DNA from: JABCPE02 sp963516675
Lineage (GTDB): Bacteria > Bacteroidota > Bacteroidia > Flavobacteriales > Weeksellaceae
Direction of reading: 5' to 3'
Assembly: GCA_963516675.1 (NCBI GenBank)
Contig: CAUQBH010000009.1
Coordinates: forward strand, 30,345 to 94,344
Length of the DNA stretch: 64,000 nt
Shown: positions 34,086-41,991 of the stretch, one piece after another
How positions within the stretch are numbered: the stretch's first letter is position 1
How the letters are laid out: each line of letters begins with the position of its first letter
Made by a program: the position numbers and the translations under genes
Notes under the pieces: generated by a model
Seen by the model: only the letters and a program-made list of their open reading frames with translations
Told to the model about the DNA's origin: nothing
Database searches by the model: none

Positions 34086-35045
34086 TTAGTTTTGCTTCCA
34101 GTCGGCGTTTCTTGATGTGTCAGCTTTTTTCACACCATTGCTGATATTGTAAGCAAATCCAAGTCCAAGTGTCTGTTTAAGCTGAGTTTTTCTGATTTGA
34201 TTGTGGTCATACACTAGATCCAGCGTGATGTTAGACGAAATATACTTGTTGATTTTCAGGTTAAGAATTCCGCTGTATCCCATTGCTATTCTCTCTGGGT
34301 GGTCTAGATAGTTAGAGAACAACCATGCTTTGTTTGTCAAATGGATATTTTCCATCAATTTCACTTTATAAGAAGCATCTGCATAGAACCCGAACTGGAA
34401 TAGCATACTGTCTCCATCGTTTTTAAGCCCGTAGTTTCCTTTGTACTGTAAATCCTTGTCTAAAACAAAAGTCATTCTTGCGTTAGCAGGTCTCAAAGTA
34501 AGTGTGAAATCCTCATTCGGTTTATAAGTAAAACCAGCCCCGATATTCAAATAACCTGGCGCCATAAAGCTAGATATTTTCGCAGCACTTGGGTTATTTC
34601 CATCAGCATATCCACTATCAAACTGAGAAATAAAACTCGCTCCAGCAGACACATACCAGTTTTTAGAGATAGCTCTACCATAGTTCGTGCTGATGTTGAT
34701 ATTATCTTGCGTTTTTCTGTTTCCTAATCCTTGGGTATTATTTCTTCCGTATCCTAGGATAATGTTATTTTCCCAAAGGTCTTTGTCTTTTTGGTAAGTG
34801 AAATTGTAGTTCACTCCTACTAGCCAACCCAAGTTATTAGCTCCACCGCCTACCCAGTTAGAGAATGCCGCTTGGTTTAGCATCAATGTGTTTTGTCCTT
34901 CTATAGACCAGTTTTTTTTCGGTGGTTCTGGCTCTGCCACTACCTCTTCTACAACTGCAACCGCAGAATCTGTAACTGTTTCATTTTCTTGTGCAAATGC
35001 ATTTCCGAATGCAAGCGCTAAAATAACTAATGTTAATTTCTTCAT
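34086..35045 (-). CDS. DUF3078 outer-membrane beta-barrel protein
   Basis: A 319-residue exported protein with a signal peptide (MKKLTLVILALAFGNAFA) and a Glu/Pro/Val-rich linker. The DUF3078 signature follows: WSIEGQNTLMLNQAAFSNWVGGGANNLGW, then repeated amphipathic strands with many Asn, Tyr and Gly residues. It is predicted to be an outer-membrane barrel and is widespread in Bacteroidota, of unknown function. A TACTTTTG box at 35069-35076 gives a leader of about 15-20 nt, and the gene is probably monocistronic. Confidence 0.88.
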   Translation of the reverse strand: MKKLTLVILALAFGNAFAQENETVTDSAVAVVEEVVAEPEPPKKNWSIEGQNTLMLNQAAFSNWVGGGANNLGWLVGVNYNFTYQKDKDLWENNIILGYGRNNTQGLGNRKTQDNINISTNYGRAISKNWYVSAGASFISQFDSGYADGNNPSAAKISSFMAPGYLNIGAGFTYKPNEDFTLTLRPANARMTFVLDKDLQYKGNYGLKNDGDSMLFQFGFYADASYKVKLMENIHLTNKAWLFSNYLDHPERIAMGYSGILNLKINKYISSNITLDLVYDHNQIRKTQLKQTLGLGFAYNISNGVKKADTSRNADWKQN

Positions 35046-35068
35046 CTCTAATAAAAATTAATTGGGCG

Positions 35069-35076
35069 CAAAAGTA
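35069..35076 (-). promoter_or_regulatory. -7 box of the DUF3078 gene
   Basis: Minus-strand TACTTTTG matches TAnnTTTG, 23 bp before the ATG. Confidence 0.55.
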
Positions 35077-35130
35077 TAAAAATAAATTTTAATCCCATTT
35101 TTTTTCTTCTCTATCTATTTCATAGACAAA

Positions 35131-35165
35131 AAAACTCCCTCCGTATTTTCTACAGAGGGAGTTTT
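35131..35165 (-). terminator. Terminator of the first TonB-C-like paralogue
   Basis: Perfect 11-bp stem AAAACTCCCTC with GAGGGAGTTTT. A related hairpin with the same loop sequence (CGTATTTTCTAC) ends the second paralogue, showing that the terminator was duplicated with the gene. Confidence 0.8.
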
Positions 35166-35167
35166 CG

Positions 35168-35656
35168 TTATTCAATCGTTATCTTGACAGGCACATAATA
35201 CTTACTTCTAACTTTTCCCCCGTTTACTTCAGCAGGAATCCATTTGGTTTGTATGGATTTTACTGCTCTTTCTATCTCTTCATTAAAAGATTGATTTTCT
35301 CCTTTTGCTGAAATATCGGAAATCGTACCGTCTAGCTCAACAATAAATGTCAAAACGGATGATATTGTTGTTTTGGAAATCGGTTTCTTTTGTGAAATCA
35401 ATTTTTTAATTTTTTTCACTTCTTCCTTGGGAAGATTTTCATACTCATTTATTTTATTTGTATTTACCTTCGAAGCCAACAAACTACGAAAACCATTTAC
35501 TCCTTCATCTGGAAAAACAGCTTCCTTATCAACATAGTTCAAGACAATATTTTTATCTTCAGTAGACTTCACTGGCAGGGACTTAGGCGTTTCTTGCGCA
35601 CAAACCACTCCAAAAAACAAAACAACTGCTAAAACAGATAATTTTAAAAATCTCAT
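35168..35656 (-). CDS. Periplasmic protein with TonB-C-like domain, paralogue 1
   Basis: A 162-residue exported protein (signal peptide MRFLKLSVLAVVLFFGVVCAQ). The C-terminal half has the pattern of a TonB C-terminal or energy-transducer-like domain: TFIVELDGTISDISAKGENQSFNEEIERAVKSIQTKWIPAEVNGGKV, then YYVPVKITIE. It lacks a membrane anchor and Pro-rich linker, so it is not a working TonB. It is closely similar to the next gene on the same strand, including signal peptide, promoter and terminator, so the whole transcription unit was duplicated in tandem. Confidence 0.8.
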   Translation of the reverse strand: MRFLKLSVLAVVLFFGVVCAQETPKSLPVKSTEDKNIVLNYVDKEAVFPDEGVNGFRSLLASKVNTNKINEYENLPKEEVKKIKKLISQKKPISKTTISSVLTFIVELDGTISDISAKGENQSFNEEIERAVKSIQTKWIPAEVNGGKVRSKYYVPVKITIE

Positions 35657-35672
35657 AAACTAATATTTTTCC

Positions 35673-35680
35673 CAAAGATA
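35673..35680 (-). promoter_or_regulatory. -7 box of paralogue 1
   Basis: Minus-strand TATCTTTG, 16 bp upstream of the ATG, at the same distance as in paralogue 2. Confidence 0.6.
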
Positions 35681-35719
35681 AGATATTTATCTTTTCTTCT
35701 TTATCTATTTAATAAACAA

Positions 35720-35752
35720 AAAATCCCCCGTATTTTCTACGAAGGGAGTTTT
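35720..35752 (-). terminator. Terminator of the second TonB-C-like paralogue
   Basis: Imperfect hairpin, AAAATCCC with GGGAGTTT and a long loop, homologous to the one at 35131-35165. It is followed by a T-run on the minus strand. Confidence 0.6.
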
Positions 35753-36220
35753 TTAATCCTCTATTGTCATCTTAATAGGCATTCTCATGGGAGTCTTTTT
35801 CTTTTCTCCTTCCTCAAAAATCCACCTAGTTTTTATAGATTTTACAACTCTTTCAATCTCTTTATTAAAAGAACTATTTTCTCCTTTTGCTGAAATCCCA
35901 GACAATGTCCCATCTATCTCAACTATGAATTCTAAACTAGATTTCAATATTGTTTTAGGAACAGGTCTTCTCTCTAGAATTAGATGTCGGAGCTCTCTAG
36001 CTTGTTCCACAGGCAAATGCTGAAATGGGTCTATTCTGTTATACTTTATTTTTGATGCGACTAACTGGCGAAATCCATTAATTCCCCCATCTGGAAAATT
36101 TGGAACATTAGTGGATGTATAAATTGCTATTTCCTCTGGCAGAGACTTAGGCTTTTCTTGTGCACAAACCACACCAAAAAATAAAATAGCTCCTAAAACA
36201 GGTAATCTAAAAAATCTCAT
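35753..36220 (-). CDS. Periplasmic protein with TonB-C-like domain, paralogue 2
   Basis: A 155-residue exported protein with signal peptide MRFFRLPVLGAILFFGVVCAQ and the same layout as its neighbour: NFPDGGINGFRQLVASKI in the N-half and LEFIVEIDGTLSGISAKGENSSFNKEIERVVKSI in the TonB-C-like half. It differs by changes spread along the length and by a shorter, lysine-rich end. It is an in-place tandem duplicate with its own promoter and terminator. The function is unknown. It could be an accessory of TonB-linked transport or only share the fold. Confidence 0.8.
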   Translation of the reverse strand: MRFFRLPVLGAILFFGVVCAQEKPKSLPEEIAIYTSTNVPNFPDGGINGFRQLVASKIKYNRIDPFQHLPVEQARELRHLILERRPVPKTILKSSLEFIVEIDGTLSGISAKGENSSFNKEIERVVKSIKTRWIFEEGEKKKTPMRMPIKMTIED

Positions 36221-36236
36221 ATATTAATATTTTTTT

Positions 36237-36244
36237 CAAAGATA
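36237..36244 (-). promoter_or_regulatory. -7 box of paralogue 2
   Basis: Minus-strand TATCTTTG, 16 bp upstream of the ATG, identical to the paralogue 1 box. Confidence 0.6.
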
Positions 36245-36343
36245 AGACATTTGTCCCAAATATTTTCTTATTTAATTACATTAAAACAACTGGAATTTTA
36301 TTTGTCATTAAACCAAAATTTAACTCATTATATAGGATTTTCT

Positions 36344-36351
36344 TATCTTTG
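36344..36351 (+). promoter_or_regulatory. -7 box of prfA
   Basis: TATCTTTG matches TAnnTTTG and ends 18 nt before the ATG at 36370. Confidence 0.6.
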
Positions 36352-36369
36352 CCCATTCAAAATTAAATA

Positions 36370-37446
36370 ATGGCAAATAGTTTAATACCAAAGTTACAGG
36401 CAATCAAACAAAGATATAATGAAGTAGCGGATCTTATCATCCAGCCAGATGTCATCTCTGACCAAAAAAGATATTCCTCTCTTAACAAAGAATACAGCGA
36501 TTTGGGAAAAGTGGTGGCTGTTTTTGACCAATACATGAACGCTAAAAACTCCATAGAAGAAGCCGATGAAATCATCGCCACAGAATCTGATAAGGATATG
36601 ATAGATTTGGCTAAAATGGAGAAGCAGGAAAGTCTGGCTCTAATCCCTAAATTGGAAGAAGACCTGAAAATCCTCCTCATCCCGAAAGACCCAGCCGATG
36701 ACAAGAATGTCATGGTGGAGCTCCGTGCAGGAACAGGCGGTGACGAGGCAGCTATTTTCGTGGAAGATGTGTATAGAATGTACACGATGTATTTCAAGTC
36801 AAAAGGCTGGAGACACGAAGTTACCGACTACAACGAGGCCGCAAAAGGCTACAAAGAACTCATCATGAGAGTAGAGGGCGAAGACGTGTATGGAATCATG
36901 AAATTCGAGTCTGGTGTTCACCGTGTTCAGCGTGTTCCAGAGACCGAGTCCCAAGGGCGTGTGCATACCTCAGCGATTACCGTAGCCATACTACCAGAAG
37001 CAGAGGAAGTGGATGTAGAAATCAACCCAGCTGATATAGAAATGCAGACTTCGCGTTCAGGAGGAGCAGGAGGACAGAATGTAAACAAGGTAGAAACCAA
37101 AGTTCAGCTGACTCACAAACCTACGGGAATAGTAGTGGTTTGTCAGCAGGCTCGTTCTCAGCTAGCTAACAGAGAATTAGCAATGGAAATGCTCCGTACA
37201 AAACTCTACGACATAGAGCTGCAAAAAGTACAAGGAGACATCGCAGCTCAGAGAAAAACTATGGTTTCTACAGGAGACCGTTCCGCGAAAATCAGAACTT
37301 ATAACTACCCTCAAGGGCGTGTGACCGACCATAGAATCAATAAGTCTATTTACAATCTGGACGCCTTTATGAACGGAGACATAGAAGAAATGCTAGAAGC
37401 TCTAATCATGGCAGAAAACGCCGAAAAAATGAAAGGAGAAGATTAA
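36370..37446 (+). CDS. prfA: Peptide chain release factor 1
   Basis: RF1 ends translation at UAA and UAG. The 358-residue protein has the catalytic GGQ loop in SRSGGAGGQNVNKVETKVQLTH, the domain-1 start and the C-terminal TYNYPQGRVTDHRINKSIYNL. The stop-codon recognition segment reads RVPETESQGRVHTSAITV; RF1 carries a P-x-T tripeptide here, seen as PETE in a variant context, with HTSA(I/V)TVA typical of RF1. It is monocistronic, with a terminator 5 bp downstream. It needs methylation by PrmC, which is not in the window. Confidence 0.95.
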   Translation: MANSLIPKLQAIKQRYNEVADLIIQPDVISDQKRYSSLNKEYSDLGKVVAVFDQYMNAKNSIEEADEIIATESDKDMIDLAKMEKQESLALIPKLEEDLKILLIPKDPADDKNVMVELRAGTGGDEAAIFVEDVYRMYTMYFKSKGWRHEVTDYNEAAKGYKELIMRVEGEDVYGIMKFESGVHRVQRVPETESQGRVHTSAITVAILPEAEEVDVEINPADIEMQTSRSGGAGGQNVNKVETKVQLTHKPTGIVVVCQQARSQLANRELAMEMLRTKLYDIELQKVQGDIAAQRKTMVSTGDRSAKIRTYNYPQGRVTDHRINKSIYNLDAFMNGDIEEMLEALIMAENAEKMKGED

Positions 37447-37450
37447 ATAT

Positions 37451-37478
37451 AAAAAGCAGTCCTAAATGACTGCTTTTT
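37451..37478 (+). terminator. Terminator after prfA
   Basis: Perfect 11-bp stem, AAAAAGCAGTC with GACTGCTTTTT, followed by T residues. The convergent bactofilin gene ends 23 bp further on. Confidence 0.85.
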
Positions 37479-37500
37479 TTGTTTTAATTTTTAAAGACGA

Positions 37501-37917
37501 TTACTCATCATCAGAAGTGGAAAGACTGCTATAGGTGTTTTCCTCTATTTTCATCTTTTTGTTCCCTTCAAATCTCGCTCCTTCATGGATAACAAAAGAA
37601 GCCGAAATGATGTTAGCGTATACTCGTCCATTTTCGCCAATCTCTACTCTATCTGCAGATATATCTCCTTTGATTTCTCCATCGATGAAGATAGAATCTG
37701 CTACGATATTTCCATTAACCTTCCCTGTTTTACCTATATGCAGGGTGTTTTCACATTTCACATCTCCTTCGAAGAAGCCTTCTATTTGCGTCATAGCACT
37801 AGTTTCTATCACTCCTTTGAAGTGGGTTTCTGGAGCAATTACATTTACTCCTTTTGATGATACATTCACACTCATTTCGTTTGATTTTTTCCCATTATTG
37901 TTAGAAAAGATTCCCAT
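37501..37917 (-). CDS. Bactofilin (polymer-forming cytoskeletal protein)
   Basis: Bactofilins form nucleotide-free beta-helix filaments at the membrane and position wall enzymes. The 138-residue protein has the central repeats, TQIEGFFEGDVKCENTLHIGKTGKVNGNIVADSIFIDGEIKGDI. Flexible ends are rich in Asn, Ser and Lys. Its coding region overlaps the 3' end of an M23 peptidase gene by 46 bp on the same strand, so the pair should be made together. This matches the CcmA-Csd pairing of shape-determining systems. Confidence 0.93.
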   Translation of the reverse strand: MGIFSNNNGKKSNEMSVNVSSKGVNVIAPETHFKGVIETSAMTQIEGFFEGDVKCENTLHIGKTGKVNGNIVADSIFIDGEIKGDISADRVEIGENGRVYANIISASFVIHEGARFEGNKKMKIEENTYSSLSTSDDE

Positions 37918-38804
37918 TGTACATTTTTTTCATTGTTAAACACTATATTAAAATTACTCTTGTCCCAATTTATAAAATTTTCTGGTTCCACCTGTGCATT
38001 ATCATATAAAACTTCATAATGAAGATGCGGCCCTGTGGAATTACCCGAGTTTCCACCCGCAGCTATTACCTTTCCTTTTCCTACGATTTCACCCACCGTT
38101 ACATAAATCCTATCCAAATGAGCATAAAGGGTCTTAAAACCAAATGCATGCTCTATGATAACTGTATTTCCATAACCTCCTTTTTCTCCTGCAAAAGCAA
38201 TTTTCCCCATGGCTGGCGCGATGACATCATCTCCTGTATTCAGCCTTAAATCCACTCCATTATGATGTTTTACCCCTCCACTTATCGGATGTGTTCTATT
38301 CCCAAAATTACTTGTCACTTCCAATTCCCTCAGTAGAGGATTTCCGCTTGGGATAATATTCAGCATCAGGTTTTTTCTTTCCTCTGGGAGATTTTCTATA
38401 TTATCTAAAGTCAAATTTTGAAGTTCTTTCAACTCCTCTGCTTTTTGTTTCTGCTCTGCAAGATACTTCTGACTGAGCATCACAAGTTCCTCATTTTTGG
38501 AAAGATAATACTGAAATTCCAGATACTGCTGCGATAAAAACCCTATCGCTCCCACCATCACCAAAAATACAAAACCTAAAAGATATGGGCGTAGTTTTTT
38601 TAGTTTTTCTTTCCGAAGGTTGGTTTGTTTTATATAGTATTTAGATTTATCATCATCTATTTCTATAACTATCTTATGCTCTATGCTTTCTTTAACCTTC
38701 AAAGGAACTTTTTTCTGTCTTTTCATACATTCCAGAATTTCATTCCTTTTTCTTTCTTTTACAATGTTGAATATGTCTAATTTGTTTCCTACTTTTTCTT
38801 TCAT
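37872..38804 (-). CDS. M23 family (LytM-type) peptidoglycan endopeptidase, membrane-anchored
   Basis: A 310-residue protein with a cytoplasmic Lys/Arg-rich N-terminus, one membrane helix (about residues 73-92), a coiled-coil-like segment (SKNEELVMLSQKYLAEQKQKAEELKEL) and a periplasmic LytM domain. The zinc and catalytic motifs are GGVKHHNGVDLRLNTG (HxxxD) and GPHLHYEV (HxH), so it should be active and not degenerate. It probably cuts cross-links at sites set by the bactofilin whose gene overlaps it. There is no peptidase propeptide other than the coiled coil. Confidence 0.92.
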   Translation of the reverse strand: MKEKVGNKLDIFNIVKERKRNEILECMKRQKKVPLKVKESIEHKIVIEIDDDKSKYYIKQTNLRKEKLKKLRPYLLGFVFLVMVGAIGFLSQQYLEFQYYLSKNEELVMLSQKYLAEQKQKAEELKELQNLTLDNIENLPEERKNLMLNIIPSGNPLLRELEVTSNFGNRTHPISGGVKHHNGVDLRLNTGDDVIAPAMGKIAFAGEKGGYGNTVIIEHAFGFKTLYAHLDRIYVTVGEIVGKGKVIAAGGNSGNSTGPHLHYEVLYDNAQVEPENFINWDKSNFNIVFNNEKNVQWESFLTIMGKNQTK

Positions 38805-38881
38805 TGGTTACTAAAATTTTATTTCAGCATAAAACAAACCTCCTTCAAAAAATTATCTCATTTTTAATCTCAATATAACTT

Positions 38882-39688
38882 TTACCATCCGCCACTGGCT
38901 CCTCCGCCGCCGAATGTACCTCCGCCGCCAAAACCGCCGAAGCCACCACCAGAACTTCCCCCACCAGAAGATGGGAAGCCCCAGAATGTCCCAGGAAAAC
39001 TGCTTCGTCCTCTGCGGGAAATGATAACATCATCAAAACTATTATATCCGCCACCTCGTCCGCCGCCGCCTTTGTCACCATATTTGATTAAAATTATCAT
39101 TATTACGATAAAAGCAATAAAAATCAAAACAGCCACCATTGCAAAGTCTCCTTCTTCTTTTTTCTTTTTCTGTGGTTTAAATTTCCCTTGTGTAGCTTCC
39201 ATCAGGGCGTTTACCCCTTCATCTATTCCTTCATACCATTTCCCTTGTTTAAATTTGGGAATGATAAGGTAATCTATAATCTGCCCAGCAACAGAGGCTG
39301 TTAGGTATTTTTCCACAGCCCTTCCCTGCTGTATGGAAATTTGTCGGTCTTTGGTAGCAATCAGAAAAACAACCCCATTATCCACTCCCTTTTTTCCAAT
39401 TCCCCAAGTCTGCCCAAATCTGGTAGCGAGAAAGTTAATATCCTCCCCTTTTGTGGAAGGAATGATAACCACCTCTATTTCCGTAGATGTGCTATCCTCA
39501 AATTTTATCAGCTTCTGATTCAGCAGCTCCTTTTCCTCCGAAGAAAGAAGCCCTGCCTCATCATACACAGGATAGAGTACTTTTGGTTTTTCAGGAATAG
39601 TATACTGAGCCGAAAGACAGCCTCCTATACTAATAAATAAAACCCATATGAAATTTCTAAGAAAATGTAATCTCATCTGGTAATTCAT
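38882..39688 (-). CDS. TPM domain membrane protein with Gly-rich tail (YgcG-like)
   Basis: A 268-residue protein: signal sequence, then a TPM domain (VYDEAGLLSSEEKELLNQKLIKFEDSTSTEIEVVII, and later FLIATKDRQISIQQGRAVEKYLT). A membrane helix follows near residue 185-205, then a tail that is almost all Gly, Ser and Phe. TPM proteins are linked to membrane quality control and photosystem repair; the bacterial function is unsettled. The gene overlaps the following TPM gene by 32 bp. A start at the second Met (MRLHFLRNF) is possible. Confidence 0.88.
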   Translation of the reverse strand: MNYQMRLHFLRNFIWVLFISIGGCLSAQYTIPEKPKVLYPVYDEAGLLSSEEKELLNQKLIKFEDSTSTEIEVVIIPSTKGEDINFLATRFGQTWGIGKKGVDNGVVFLIATKDRQISIQQGRAVEKYLTASVAGQIIDYLIIPKFKQGKWYEGIDEGVNALMEATQGKFKPQKKKKEEGDFAMVAVLIFIAFIVIMIILIKYGDKGGGGRGGGYNSFDDVIISRRGRSSFPGTFWGFPSSGGGSSGGGFGGFGGGGTFGGGGASGGW

Positions 39689-40082
39689 TTGGGTTTTCCT
39701 TACCGACAGGAAAATACTTTTTTAGTTCTACTCCTGTTGCTAAAATTCCATTTTTCAATCCTTGCAAATAATCTCCTTTCGCAAAATCTGCCACCATCTC
39801 GGCATGAATTTTATCCCAAAAACTCTGGCATACTTTCTCATGGATGCCTTTGTCTCCGATGATGCTCAAATATTTTTGAGCAAAATTAACATGAAAAAGC
39901 ACAGCATTTCTATCCTTGGTTTCATGCATTTGCAACTTCTCAAAAACCTCCCATGCCACACGCTCATTCTCCTGCTCTGTGGAAGAATCTATATGCACAC
40001 GAATCTCTCCCGTGGAGTGGTTCTCCGCAGTTTTTATAGCTTCCACCAAAGCCGAAACATCAGTGTCTGAGAGATGGTTCAT
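39657..40082 (-). CDS. Soluble TPM domain protein
   Basis: A 141-residue protein with a single TPM domain: LSDTDVSALVEAIKTAENHSTGEIRVHID, then NAVLFHVNFAQKYLSIIGDKGIHEKV. It has no signal peptide or membrane helix, so it may act at the cytoplasmic face. It lies between the LemA gene (5 bp away) and the larger TPM gene (overlap of 32 bp). The LemA-TPM-TPM order is conserved in the group. Confidence 0.87.
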   Translation of the reverse strand: MNHLSDTDVSALVEAIKTAENHSTGEIRVHIDSSTEQENERVAWEVFEKLQMHETKDRNAVLFHVNFAQKYLSIIGDKGIHEKVCQSFWDKIHAEMVADFAKGDYLQGLKNGILATGVELKKYFPVGKENPNELPDEITFS

Positions 40083-40087
40083 CTTTT

Positions 40088-40702
40088 TTAGTCTTTAAAT
40101 ACCTCTGGTGCTTTAGAAGCTCCTTCGTCAGCTTTGAAATAAGGTTTTGCTTTAAATTTAGAAAACATTGCAACTATCAGACTTGTAGGGAAAGCCTCTA
40201 CTTTATTATTAAATGCTGTAACAGCGTCATTATAATATACAGTTTCCGTTCTGATGCTGTTCTCTATGGCAATATATTCTCTTTGGAAGTTGATATACTG
40301 CTGGTCAGCTTTTAGGTCTGGATACTGCTCTGCTACCATCATCAATCTACCCAATGAGCTGCTCAGTTCCCCTTGTGCTTTCTGGAACTTGGCCATATCT
40401 TCTTCCGTCATATTGGTAGGGTCTATTGTAACTTGGGTAGCTTTAGACCTTGCCTCTACTACTTTAGTTAAGGTTTCCTGCTCGAATTTAGCATAAGATT
40501 TTACTGTATTTTGTAGATTTGGAATTAGGTTTGCTCTTTTTTGATAAACTGTTTCTACATTAGACCATTTATTGAGAACATTATTATTCTCTTGGACTAG
40601 ACCATTGTACTTTCCTACTCCCCAAAATCCTACCACTGCAACAAGCACAATGATGACGATAAGTCCCACTAATCCTATTCCAAAACACCCTTTGTTATTC
40701 AT
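40088..40702 (-). CDS. lemA: LemA family protein
   Basis: A 204-residue membrane-anchored protein with an N-terminal helix (residues about 8-30) and a long helical bundle. Family segments: KYNGLVQENNNVLNKWSNVETVYQKRANLIPNLQNTVKSYA, and further on YIAIENSIRTETVYYNDAVTAFNNKVEAFPTSLIVAMF. Its function in bacteria is poorly known and it is usually paired with TPM proteins or M48 peptidases. It leads a three-gene unit; a TAACTTTG box at 40737-40744 is its likely promoter. Confidence 0.93.
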   Translation of the reverse strand: MNNKGCFGIGLVGLIVIIVLVAVVGFWGVGKYNGLVQENNNVLNKWSNVETVYQKRANLIPNLQNTVKSYAKFEQETLTKVVEARSKATQVTIDPTNMTEEDMAKFQKAQGELSSSLGRLMMVAEQYPDLKADQQYINFQREYIAIENSIRTETVYYNDAVTAFNNKVEAFPTSLIVAMFSKFKAKPYFKADEGASKAPEVFKD

Positions 40703-40736
40703 TGTTTTTCTTAATTTTATTTGGTTAAACAGATAT

Positions 40737-40744
40737 CAAAGTTA
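40737..40744 (-). promoter_or_regulatory. -7 box of the lemA-TPM operon
   Basis: Minus-strand TAACTTTG matches TAnnTTTG and lies 34 bp upstream of the LemA ATG. The downstream end of waaA lies only about 20 bp away. Confidence 0.5.
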
Positions 40745-40761
40745 CAAAAAAATTTATAATA

Positions 40762-41988
40762 TCATATATATGACCTGATTTTCTGTAAAATAATTTCAGT
40801 CGCATTAGGCTGAGAATTTACAAAATCTTTCGCTTTTTCAGCCATTTCATGTAGAAGCGCTTTATCTTTTAATAATTTTACAATAAAATCTGAAGCTTCT
40901 TTTTCGTTTTCAAAAGATTTCCCTCCATTGGCGCTGATGAGGTTATCCGCTTCTGGATTTTTTTTGTAATGATTTCCGAATATCACGGGTACACCAAAAG
41001 TAGCCGCCTCTAAAATATTATGCAGTCCCTTGTCATGAAAACCGCCTCCCACAACCGCCAAATCAGCATAAGAATAAATTTTAGAAAGAAGCCCTATGCT
41101 GTCTATTATCAAGATTTTAGCTGATTTTTCTTGTGCGTTTTTGGTTTTCCATTCAGAATATTTCAAAATTTGTTTCTCGTTCTGAAATTCTATATTTCGC
41201 TTAATATCATGCGGTACAATGATGATTTTAGCCTCTATTTTATCGGCAATTTCATCAGCGATTTTTTCTTCTGATTTCCAAGAACTTCCAAAAACCACAA
41301 GTGGCTTATCTCCTTTGAATTCTTGGATAAATTCCACAAAATTATCCCGATTTTTAATTTGCTTTACTCGGTCAAAACGGGTATCTCCAGAAATGGAAGA
41401 CTGCTCCAAACCTATTTTTTTGGCAAGTTGCTCCGAGTACGCCGTCTGATGAAAAAACCAGTCTATATTTTTTTTCAACTCGTTTACGAACCACTTTCCA
41501 TAAGGTTTGAAAAAAATTTGCTTTTCATAAAACAACGCTGAAACCACAAAAATCTTCGTTCCCTTTCTGTGCAGCTCACGAAGAAGATGATACCAAAAAT
41601 CGTATTTTATGGTAAAGAAAATTTTGGTGTCAAACTGGGAAATAAACTCCTGTATTGTAGATTTTTTGTCAAACGGAAGATAGCACACTGCATCGGCAAT
41701 ATGCTGTTTTTTGACTACATTTTCGTAGCCAGACGGAGAAAAAAAAGTTACTAAAATTTTATAGTCTGGGTATTCGTTTTTTAGTTTTTCTAAAACAGGA
41801 AGCCCCTGCTCATACTCGCCCAAACTTGCCGAGTGCATCCATATCACTTTCTGATTTTTCAGCTTTTCCTGAACTATTTTCAGGCTTTCTTTTCGTCCAT
41901 CCACTCCTTTTTTGGCTTTTTCATTAAACCACGAAAAAACTTTTAATCCAAAAGAAAGCAGACAGATAAAAAGGTTATAAAAAATCAT
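40762..41988 (-). CDS. waaA: 3-deoxy-D-manno-octulosonic acid transferase
   Basis: WaaA (KdtA) adds Kdo to lipid IV-A in the inner core of LPS. The 408-residue GT-B protein has an N-terminal hydrophobic anchor, then KVIWMHSASLGEYEQGLPVLEKL (the family HxxSxGE motif), DTKIFFTIKYDFWYHLL, GDTRFDR, and in the C-half VVGGGFHDKGLHNILEAATFGVPVIFGNHYKKNPEA. It follows the NlpC/P60 gene by 3 bp. Confidence 0.95.
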   Translation of the reverse strand: MIFYNLFICLLSFGLKVFSWFNEKAKKGVDGRKESLKIVQEKLKNQKVIWMHSASLGEYEQGLPVLEKLKNEYPDYKILVTFFSPSGYENVVKKQHIADAVCYLPFDKKSTIQEFISQFDTKIFFTIKYDFWYHLLRELHRKGTKIFVVSALFYEKQIFFKPYGKWFVNELKKNIDWFFHQTAYSEQLAKKIGLEQSSISGDTRFDRVKQIKNRDNFVEFIQEFKGDKPLVVFGSSWKSEEKIADEIADKIEAKIIIVPHDIKRNIEFQNEKQILKYSEWKTKNAQEKSAKILIIDSIGLLSKIYSYADLAVVGGGFHDKGLHNILEAATFGVPVIFGNHYKKNPEADNLISANGGKSFENEKEASDFIVKLLKDKALLHEMAEKAKDFVNSQPNATEIILQKIRSYI

Positions 41989-41991
41989 TTC

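Noticed and set aside
35168..36220. The two TonB-C-like proteins as working TonB energy transducers
   Set aside because: Both have cleavable signal peptides and no retained membrane anchor or proline-rich linker, so they cannot couple to ExbBD in the usual way.
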